This document shows positions 8,122 to 13,642 of a stretch of DNA of 13,642 bases, piece after piece. Origin of the DNA: an uncultured Parasphingopyxis sp. (GTDB lineage Bacteria > Pseudomonadota > Alphaproteobacteria > Sphingomonadales > Sphingomonadaceae); the NCBI GenBank assembly GCA_905479515.1, contig CAJQMX010000210.1, positions 1 through 13,642 on the forward strand. The letters run 5' to 3'. The position numbers were made by a program, and so were the translations under genes. A model generated the notes under the pieces. It had not been told where the DNA came from, searched no databases, and saw only the letters and a program-made list of their open reading frames with translations. Within the stretch, counting starts at the first letter, position 1; each line of letters opens with the position of its first letter.

Positions 8122-9739
8122 CTTCGGGTGTGACCCAGTTAATATTCTGGGTCGGATCCTTGATGTCGCATGTTTTGCAGTGAACGCAGTTTTGCGCATT
8201 AATCTGAAACCTTGGCTTTCCGTCTTCTTCGACCACTTCATATACACCAGCAGGGCAATAGCGCTGCGCAGGCTCGGCATAGAGGGGCAGATTATAATCG
8301 ATGGGTATATCCGGATCCTTGAGCCTCAGATGAACAGGCTGATCTTCCTCATGATTGGTGTTTGAGAGGAATACTGAGGACAAGCGATCGAAGCTGATCA
8401 CGCCGTCCGGCTTGGGATAGTCGATCTTCTTGACCTGATCGGCGCGCCACAGGCTTTCATTGTCCGGGTGATGCTTCATCGTGAACGGCATGCGGATACC
8501 GATATGTTCGGCCCACATCGTCATGCCTGCCAGCAAAGTACCCGTGAAATTGCCAAATTTCTCGACCAGAGGGAGCGTATTGCGGACTTTCCGCAGCTCT
8601 TTGTAAACCCAGCTATTCTCATAGGCCTGCTCATAGGCGCTAAGTTCGTCATGGGATCGCTCGGCCTGCACGGCCTCAAAGGCAGCTTCGGCGGCCATCA
8701 TGCCGGTCTTCATCGCGGTGTGACTGCCCTTGATTCGCGGAACATTAACAAAACCGGCCGAACAGCCGATCAGCGCGCCTCCGGGAAACGCCAGTTTTGG
8801 CACCGACTGCCAACCGCCATCATTGATAGCGCGCGCGCCGTAGGAAACACGCTTGCCACCTTCCAGTATCTCGCGGATCGCCGGATGCTGTTTCCAGCGC
8901 TGCATTTCCTCAAACGGCGAGAGCCAGGGGTTGGAATAGTTGAGCCAAGTGACAAATCCGAGTGCGACCTGCCCATTTTCCTGATGATAGAGAAAACCGC
9001 CGCCATTGGCGTCATTCAACGGCCAGCCTTGCGTATGGATAACGCGGCCCGGGACATGCTTGTCCGGATCGATATCCCACAATTCTTTTATACCAAGACC
9101 AAAGACTTGCGGCTGAGAGTTCGCATCGAGTTCGAACTGCCGGATCAGCTGTTTGGAGAGGCTCCCGCGAACGCCTTCGGCAAAGAAGGTATATTTGGCG
9201 TGGAGTTCCATGCCGGGCATGTAATCGGGCTTCTTTTCGCCGTCCCGGCCGATGCCCATATCGCCCGTCGCGACGCCCTTTACCGAGCCATCCTCATTGT
9301 AGAGCACTTCCGCGGCCGCAAAGCCGGGAAAAATCTCAATCCCCAAACTTTCTGCCCGGCTCGCAAGCCAGCGGCAAAAATTGCCCAGACTGACCGTATA
9401 TGTGCCCTTGTTGTTCATGAAGGACGGCATGGCGATGTGCGGGAATTCCCACTTCTTCGTCTCGCTAAGCACCCAGTGATGGTTTTCGGTAACCGGAGTC
9501 GTCAGTGGATTGTCGTCAAAATCGCGCCAATCCAGGAAAAGCTCGTCCAGCGCCTTGGTGTCGACCACAGCCCCAGACAGGATATGCGCGCCAACTTCGC
9601 TCCCTTTTTCAAGGATACAAACCGAAATTTCCTTGCCGGTTTCCTCGGCAAGCTGTTTGAGCCGGATCGCAGCGGCAAGCCCGGCTGGGCCAGCGCCGAC
9701 AATCACGACGTCATAGGGCATGGATTCCCGTTCGGACAT
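8090..9739 (-). CDS. Electron transfer flavoprotein-ubiquinone oxidoreductase
   Basis: The 549-residue membrane-associated flavoprotein takes electrons from reduced ETF, fed by acyl-CoA and related dehydrogenases, and passes them to ubiquinone. The N-terminal FAD-binding GAGPAGLAAAIRLKQL starts at Gly15. Further family marks are LEKGSEVGAHILSGAVVD, FAEGVRGSLSKQLI, HTQGWPLNDANGGGFLYH and GCSAGFVNVPRIKGSHTAMK. The C-terminus carries the [4Fe-4S] ligands Cys495 (CPAGVYE) and Cys518, Cys521 and Cys524 (CVHCKTCDIKDP). Length is normal for the family. The start at 9739 (MSERESMPYD) is preferred over ATG 9778 or GTG 9799 because AAGGAG stands upstream and the N-terminus then matches relatives as I recall them. 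No ETF subunit genes lie in the window. It leads the TPR/ispE run, and its last 32 bases contain the start of the TPR gene. Confidence 0.96.
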   Translation of the reverse strand: MSERESMPYDVVIVGAGPAGLAAAIRLKQLAEETGKEISVCILEKGSEVGAHILSGAVVDTKALDELFLDWRDFDDNPLTTPVTENHHWVLSETKKWEFPHIAMPSFMNNKGTYTVSLGNFCRWLASRAESLGIEIFPGFAAAEVLYNEDGSVKGVATGDMGIGRDGEKKPDYMPGMELHAKYTFFAEGVRGSLSKQLIRQFELDANSQPQVFGLGIKELWDIDPDKHVPGRVIHTQGWPLNDANGGGFLYHQENGQVALGFVTWLNYSNPWLSPFEEMQRWKQHPAIREILEGGKRVSYGARAINDGGWQSVPKLAFPGGALIGCSAGFVNVPRIKGSHTAMKTGMMAAEAAFEAVQAERSHDELSAYEQAYENSWVYKELRKVRNTLPLVEKFGNFTGTLLAGMTMWAEHIGIRMPFTMKHHPDNESLWRADQVKKIDYPKPDGVISFDRLSSVFLSNTNHEEDQPVHLRLKDPDIPIDYNLPLYAEPAQRYCPAGVYEVVEEDGKPRFQINAQNCVHCKTCDIKDPTQNINWVTPEGGGGPNYPNM

Positions 9740-9750
9740 TTTCGCACTTT

Positions 9751-9756
9751 CTCCTT
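9751..9756 (-). promoter_or_regulatory. Ribosome binding site for ETF-QO
   Basis: AAGGAG on the minus strand precedes the ATG at 9739 with an 11-base spacer. The spacing is long, but neither of the upstream in-frame starts (9778, 9799) has a comparable site. Confidence 0.6.
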
Positions 9757-9800
9757 CGAAGGACCGCTCTTCGCTCATATCGTCGCGGCCAGCAACCAAT

Positions 9801-9811
9801 CTATCAGATAG
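9801..9811. repeat. Short perfect palindrome between divergent genes
   Basis: CTATC-A-GATAG is a 5-1-5 palindrome in the divergent region between ETF-QO and the glycosylase-like gene. It could be an operator half or part of a promoter, but eleven bases also arise by chance; no second copy was noticed. Confidence 0.3.
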
Positions 9812-9852
9812 TCACTGCCCGGCGATTGACCGCGCCGTCAACCTTGGACTCT

Positions 9853-9889
9853 ATGGACAGTCAAGCGAAGCAGGACGCGAGCGATTAGC
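9853..9889 (+). other. Possible out-of-frame 5' end of the glycosylase-like gene
   Basis: An ATG at 9853 opens a frame reading MDSQAKQDASD and then a TAG at 9886-9888. This frame is one base off that of the following CDS. In the CDS frame the codons from 9881 read AISNDIENSIDWWRDAGVDV, which resembles the usual N-terminus of the family, yet that frame has no ATG, GTG or TTG between the stop at 9827-9829 and the GTG at 9938. Dropping one base between about 9880 and 9888 would join the two into a sensible protein. Either a real frameshift, a sequencing error or a rare ATT start at 9884 would explain it. Confidence 0.45.
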
Positions 9890-9937
9890 AACGATATTGA
9901 AAATAGCATTGACTGGTGGCGCGATGCCGGCGTTGAC

Positions 9938-10600
9938 GTGATCGTTGGCGACGAGCCGCGCAGTTGGCTTGAAGCGCCCAAAGCCCCAGCAAAAGCAGCG
10001 GCGCCCAAGAGCCGCACTGCGAAATCCGATGCGCCCGCCAAGCCCGTGCAACTGCCCGGAGACCTTGAGGGGCTGCGCAACTGGCTGCTGACGGCAGACA
10101 CAATTGATGCGCCCGTATCAGACCGCCTCGACACGATTGGCGATCCGGCCAGCGGCCTGATGATTCTCGTTGATATGCCCGACCGGAGCGATGCACAGGC
10201 AGGGCAGCTGCTATCCGGCGATGCCGGGCTGTTGTTTGACCGGATGCTGGCTGCAATCGGGCGCGACCGCGCTTCGGCGTATATCGTTTCATTGTCGCCA
10301 GCGCGGATTACCGGCGGCGCAATCGACGAGAATAGCCTCGAAACCCTCGCCCGGATTGCGCGCCATCATGTGGCACTGGCGCAGCCGCAGCAGCTCCTCG
10401 TGATGGGAGACGCGCCGAGTCGTGTCTTTTGCGGGGCCAGCCTCAATGAAAGTCGCGGATCGCAACACAATTTTAACCATGATGGCGGCACTGTGTCGGT
10501 GACCGCCACTTTCCATCCGCGGTTCCTGCTCCAGCAGCCACGCCTCAAGGCGCAAAGCTGGAAGGACCTGCAGATGATGACTGAAGGAATGACCGCGTGA
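9938..10600 (+). CDS. Diverged uracil-DNA glycosylase family protein (5' end uncertain)
   Basis: From the GTG at 9938 the frame gives 220 residues, but coding character extends upstream in the same frame to about 9881 (see the entry at 9853). A Lys/Ala/Pro-rich linker (12-38) leads to a UDG-superfamily domain: SGLMILVDMPD (72-82) where active family 4 enzymes have a GEAPG-type loop, LLSGDAGLLFDRMLAAIG (91-108) in place of the FVGxAGxLLD motif, LLVMGDAPSRVF (153-164), and TFHPRFLLQQPRLKAQSWKDLQ (191-212) matching the HPxxLL...KxxxWxDL end. Only one cysteine (C165) is present, so the four-cysteine Fe-S cluster is absent and glycosylase activity is doubtful. The family assignment rests on the domain pattern and on resemblance to sphingomonad proteins bearing that annotation. 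The stop overlaps the next GTG start as GTGA. Confidence 0.8.
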   Translation: MIVGDEPRSWLEAPKAPAKAAAPKSRTAKSDAPAKPVQLPGDLEGLRNWLLTADTIDAPVSDRLDTIGDPASGLMILVDMPDRSDAQAGQLLSGDAGLLFDRMLAAIGRDRASAYIVSLSPARITGGAIDENSLETLARIARHHVALAQPQQLLVMGDAPSRVFCGASLNESRGSQHNFNHDGGTVSVTATFHPRFLLQQPRLKAQSWKDLQMMTEGMTA

Positions 10601-12357
10601 AACTGAAGCTTCTTGCCGCGACCGCCCTGATTGCCGCAACCGCCAGCCCGGCACTTGCCGATAGTGCCCGCATTCCGAGCCCTGGCCCGAGCGCCGCGAT
10701 ATCCGAGATGGACGCCGTTCTCAGCCGCAGCGAACGCGAAGCCTATCGCGAGATTTTCAGCGATATTCATAACAGCCGATGGGAAAGCGCCGCAGACCGC
10801 ATCGAACGCGCACCGCGCGGCGTTCTCCGGCCCGTTGCGCTCGCCGAACTCTATCTTGCAGCAGGATCACCCCGTGTTGAGCTGGAGCCGCTCCGGGCTC
10901 TGCTGAACGATTTTCCCGATTTGCCAGACGCCCAGCGTATTCTGACACTCGCCCAGAGCCGCGGTCTTGATCATGCGCCAGCTTTGCCCGCCGCCCATGC
11001 ATTGCGTCGCATGCCCGGTCCGTCACGCCGCGGAACGGCTCGGCCAGTCCGTAATGACAGCGCGGCGCGCGCTTTGGTTAACCGGGTTCAGCCACTGATC
11101 GTTAATGACAGCCCGCGTGAAGCGGAAAATCTGCTCAACGAATATGGCAGTGATCTGAGCCCTGAAGGTTTGACGGAGGTGCGCCAGCGCATTGCCTGGT
11201 CCTATTATCTGACTGGCGACGATCGCAATGCGCAACGGCTTGCGCGTCAGGCGCGCGCTGGCTCAGGCGAATGGGCGGTGTTTGGTGACTGGGTCGATGG
11301 CCTCGCATCATGGCGTGCCGGCGATTTTGACGGCGCTGCTGACGCTTTTGCATCTGTGGGCCGCCGTGCCCCGGATACCGAGAAAATGACGGCTGGGCTG
11401 TACTGGGCAGCACGCGCTGAAATGGCGCGCGGCCGCCCTGAAAATGTACAGAACCTGCTGCGCACAGCCGCCCGCATGAACGAGACATTTTACGGTCTGC
11501 TTGCTGCGCAGACGCTTGGCTCAGCCGACACGCCAGCACCGGGCGCGATTTTGTCTCCGGGATGGGACTCGGTCGCGACCCATTCGAATGCCCGGCGCGC
11601 TATGGCGCTCGTTGAAATCGGCGAACGTGATCTGGCTGGAACCTATGTCAGGCATGGCGCCACGATCGGCAATCCGCATCATCATGATGCATGGCTCGAT
11701 CTCGCCAACCAGCTACAACTGCCCAACACAGAGCTGTGGATCGCGCGCAATGCGCCCAACTCGCATCATCCCTCAGCCCGTGATCGCTTCCCTGCGCCGG
11801 GTTATCAGCCCGTTGGCGGTTGGCGCGTGGATCGCTCGCTGGTCTATGCGCATGCCCTGCAGGAATCGAATTTCCGGCCAGACGTGGTGAGCCCTGCCGG
11901 CGCACGCGGCCTGTTGCAGCTCATGCCCGGAACAGCCCGTGATATTGCCCGGCAACGCGGAGAAACGGTCGATGCCTCACGGCTCAACGTGCCCGAGGTC
12001 AACATCGAATATGGTCAGCATTATATGGAACAGATGCGCGATTTCCCGGGCATGCAGGGCCTGCTGCCCAAGGTTATCGCTTCCTACAATGCCGGGCCGA
12101 GCGCAGTAGCGAACTGGGAAGGCCGACTGCGTGATCGCGGCGATCCTTTGCTCTATATCGAAAGCATCCCGTTCTACGAGACGCGCGGCTATGTACCGAT
12201 CATCCTGCGCAATTATTGGATTTATGAGCGCAACGCCGGTGAAGAGATGACCAGCCTCAGCGCGCTCGCCCAAGGCATGTGGCCGCGATTCCCGGGAGCA
12301 CCGGGTGCCGTAGCCGTTCGCCTTTCGGGCCAGGGAGGCTCGCGCATTGCCGATTGA
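10597..12357 (+). CDS. Soluble lytic murein transglycosylase
   Basis: The 586-residue periplasmic protein has a signal peptide (residues 1-21, MKLKLLAATALIA then ALA before Asp22). A long helical, superhelix-like region (about 35-390) follows, as in the Slt70 U and L domains. The catalytic SLT domain spans about 412-545. Its marks are AHALQESNFRPDVVSPAGA with the catalytic Glu423, RGLLQLMPGTA (437-447), NIEYGQHYM (469-477) and VIASYNAGPSAVANW (493-507), then ESIPFYETRGYVPIILRNYW (522-541). These enzymes cleave the MurNAc-GlcNAc bond of peptidoglycan and leave 1,6-anhydroMurNAc ends. Length is somewhat below E. coli Slt70. The start is GTG at 10597, with AAGGA at 10584-10588 and a stop/start overlap with the preceding gene. 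The 3' end overlaps moaB by 11 bases. Confidence 0.95.
   Translation: MKLKLLAATALIAATASPALADSARIPSPGPSAAISEMDAVLSRSEREAYREIFSDIHNSRWESAADRIERAPRGVLRPVALAELYLAAGSPRVELEPLRALLNDFPDLPDAQRILTLAQSRGLDHAPALPAAHALRRMPGPSRRGTARPVRNDSAARALVNRVQPLIVNDSPREAENLLNEYGSDLSPEGLTEVRQRIAWSYYLTGDDRNAQRLARQARAGSGEWAVFGDWVDGLASWRAGDFDGAADAFASVGRRAPDTEKMTAGLYWAARAEMARGRPENVQNLLRTAARMNETFYGLLAAQTLGSADTPAPGAILSPGWDSVATHSNARRAMALVEIGERDLAGTYVRHGATIGNPHHHDAWLDLANQLQLPNTELWIARNAPNSHHPSARDRFPAPGYQPVGGWRVDRSLVYAHALQESNFRPDVVSPAGARGLLQLMPGTARDIARQRGETVDASRLNVPEVNIEYGQHYMEQMRDFPGMQGLLPKVIASYNAGPSAVANWEGRLRDRGDPLLYIESIPFYETRGYVPIILRNYWIYERNAGEEMTSLSALAQGMWPRFPGAPGAVAVRLSGQGGSRIAD
12333..12338 (+). promoter_or_regulatory. 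Ribosome binding site for the TTG start of moaB
   Basis: GGGAGG lies inside the 3' end of the transglycosylase gene, eight bases before TTG at 12347. It makes this rare start credible; no ATG or GTG lies in frame before the conserved ALLTISDTR strand. Confidence 0.75.
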
Positions 12358-12874
12358 CGAAACCAAGCAATTTCAGCCCATCAAAATTGCGCTCCTGACG
12401 ATTTCAGACACGCGCAATCTGGAACAGGACAGCTCCGGCGATATCCTTGAACACCGACTGACCGATGCCGGGCATATCCTGGGCGCTCGCAAAATTGTCC
12501 GCGACGAGATGTCGCAGATTGTGTCACGACTGCATTCCTGGATCGACGATCCTGAAATAGACTGTGTCATCACAACCGGCGGAACCGGCCTTACCGGCCG
12601 CGATATCACCCCGGAAGCGCTGGAGCGCGTTCAGGATAAACCGATACCGGGCTTTGGCGAACTGTTCCGCCAGCTCAGCTATGAGAAGATCGGAACCTCC
12701 ACTATCCAGTCACGCGCCTGTGGCTGCGTTGCACGCGGCACCTATATCTTCGCCCTGCCCGGATCGAACGGTGCGGTAAAAGATGGCTGGGATGGCATTC
12801 TCGCCACCCAGCTCGACAGCCGCTACCGGCCCTGCAATTTCGTTGAGCTGATGCCGCGCCTTAATGAGGCGTAG
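12347..12874 (+). CDS. moaB: Molybdenum cofactor biosynthesis protein MoaB
   Basis: The 175-residue cytoplasmic protein belongs to the MoaB/Mog fold family that binds molybdopterin and, in active members, adenylates it before molybdate insertion. Marks are the first strand IKIALLTISDTR at 12-23, the molybdopterin-binding TTGGTGLTGRD at 76-86 (Asp86), PGFGELFRQLSYEKIGT at 101-117, and LPGSNGAVKDGWDGIL at 137-152. The length and the GTGLTGRD form fit MoaB better than MogA. Whether this copy is the active adenylyltransferase cannot be told here. The start is TTG at 12347, with a strong ribosome site and an 11-base overlap with the transglycosylase gene. The alternative is a shorter protein with no good start. 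The stop overlaps the end of the convergent lipoprotein gene by 14 bases. No other mo-cofactor gene is in the window. Confidence 0.95.
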   Translation: MPIDETKQFQPIKIALLTISDTRNLEQDSSGDILEHRLTDAGHILGARKIVRDEMSQIVSRLHSWIDDPEIDCVITTGGTGLTGRDITPEALERVQDKPIPGFGELFRQLSYEKIGTSTIQSRACGCVARGTYIFALPGSNGAVKDGWDGILATQLDSRYRPCNFVELMPRLNEA

Positions 12875-13628
12875 AGATCCAGATTTCCCAGAGTTCAGCA
12901 TCGGGCTGAGCGACCATGGTTTCGAAATAACTGTCGCCTTCCACACCAGTATAGTCACCGCCATGGCGACCTGCAGGTACCGTTAGCGCATTGTCTTGAT
13001 TGGCACCGCTTATCGCCGACTCCGCGCGGAAACTATAAGCCTCAGGCGCGTCGGCAAAGGACACATATTCGCGGCTCTCATTGTCATAGCTGAAGCCGAA
13101 GCGGGCAGCGCCATAGGCCGCTACGGCATCCGCGATACTGGTTCCGGGGCCGACACCTTCCGCCGTGCGGCATTGATCGGCGTAGACGCCCATCGCGATA
13201 ACTTCGATGTCGCCGTCATACTCTTCGACGTCATAGCTTTCAAAAATCACGCAGATCGCCTCCTCGCCGCCGGAGAGGGCGCATAACGAGCCGAAATCCA
13301 CCATATAGGCGGGCTGGAAACTGATGGCGGTATCGGCCGGGAAAGTCTCCACGAAATCGTTCAGGGTGGCGGGGCTTTCGACCCCCGCTATGCCGGTTTC
13401 ACTGATCAGGCATTCCGGATCAAACGAGACTGCCGAGCCGCTGGATGCAATCAGCGTCGCCCCGTCGCCCGCTTCGGTATCCAGCACCAGAGGATCATCC
13501 ACCGCTCCCTCTGCCTCAGCGCCAGTCTCGATTTCGGCTTCCGCCGCATCGTCTGACTCGCCACCGCTCGAACAGGCTGCAAGCATGGCAATGGGCATCA
13601 GGATGGCCGGGGCAAGACTGATCTTCAT
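12861..13628 (-). CDS. Lipoprotein of unknown function with acidic linker
   Basis: From the ATG at 13628 the protein has 255 residues. A signal peptide ends in the lipobox LAAC, giving a lipidated Cys19. Residues 24-57 form an Ala/Glu/Asp-rich, strongly acidic tether. The folded part has four cysteines (C73, C116, C126, C153), which could make two disulfides in the periplasm. The segments ISETGIAGVESPATLNDFVE and GVGPGTSIADAVAAYG look like two related beta-alpha units, weakly reminiscent of small envelope lipoproteins such as the DUF1131 type; I do not claim membership. GGAGAG stands five bases before the ATG, favouring it over the adjacent TTG at 13631. The gene converges on moaB with a 14-base overlap of coding ends and no room for a separate terminator. 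The region upstream lies outside the window. Confidence 0.87.
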   Translation of the reverse strand: MKISLAPAILMPIAMLAACSSGGESDDAAEAEIETGAEAEGAVDDPLVLDTEAGDGATLIASSGSAVSFDPECLISETGIAGVESPATLNDFVETFPADTAISFQPAYMVDFGSLCALSGGEEAICVIFESYDVEEYDGDIEVIAMGVYADQCRTAEGVGPGTSIADAVAAYGAARFGFSYDNESREYVSFADAPEAYSFRAESAISGANQDNALTVPAGRHGGDYTGVEGDSYFETMVAQPDAELWEIWISTPH

Positions 13629-13642
13629 CAAAACTCTCCATG

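Noticed and set aside
9740..9799. Longer ETF-QO N-terminus from 9778 or 9799
   Set aside because: Those starts lack a ribosome site, and the extra residues precede the usual MSERESMPYD-like beginning.
8468..9811. 447-codon open frame on the plus strand opposite ETF-QO
   Set aside because: It mirrors a well-supported gene, shows no recognisable domain, and long antisense frames are expected in GC-rich codon-biased DNA.
1..13642. CRISPR array, transposon, prophage, tRNA or defence island
   Set aside because: No regularly spaced repeats, transposase or phage-like genes, terminal inverted repeats or cloverleaf sequences were seen; all regions are accounted for by housekeeping or exported protein genes.

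Overview
This window reads as chromosomal core DNA of an alphaproteobacterium, most probably a sphingomonad (order Sphingomonadales). That assignment is inference from recalled family resemblance and gene order: the diverged uracil-DNA glycosylase-like protein upstream of a soluble lytic transglycosylase and moaB, the ETF-QO/TPR/ispE run, and ilvD followed by a small lipoprotein and the NAD(P)HX repair gene. The base composition looks moderately GC-rich. Coding density is very high: the largest gene-free stretch is about 172 bases (5425-5596), so no gap exceeds 300 bases.

Layout from left to right. (1) 1-3512, minus strand: an N-formylglutamate amidohydrolase-family gene, ilvD, a small lipoprotein gene and an NAD(P)H-hydrate repair gene cut by the window edge. 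Gaps between them are 20 bases or less, or the genes overlap, so they look like one operon. (2) 3574-5424, plus strand: a Tat-exported DUF885 lipoprotein with an HEGxPGHH metallopeptidase-like motif, ending in a strong stem-loop at 5427-5464. (3) 5597-9739, minus strand: ETF-ubiquinone oxidoreductase, a secreted TPR protein and ispE, all overlapping. (4) About 9853-12874, plus strand: a degenerate uracil-DNA glycosylase-like gene whose 5' end appears out of frame, a soluble lytic transglycosylase and moaB, all overlapping. (5) 12861-13628, minus strand: a second lipoprotein gene converging on moaB with a 14-base overlap.

Functionally these are housekeeping genes: branched-chain amino acid synthesis (IlvD), isoprenoid precursor synthesis (IspE), repair of damaged NAD(P)H (Nnr), electron entry to the quinone pool (ETF-QO), cell-wall turnover (Slt), molybdenum cofactor synthesis (MoaB), and several exported proteins of unknown role. 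IlvD, ETF-QO and Mo-cofactor enzymes involve Fe-S or redox cofactors, but the genes do not form one evident pathway.

I saw no insertion sequence, phage gene, CRISPR array, tRNA, rRNA, toxin-antitoxin pair or defence system, and nothing I would call a new multi-gene system. The points most worth a second look are the broken or oddly started 5' end of the glycosylase-like gene, its loss of the family's iron-sulfur and active-site features, the tight coupling of functionally unrelated genes, and the uncharacterised exported proteins.
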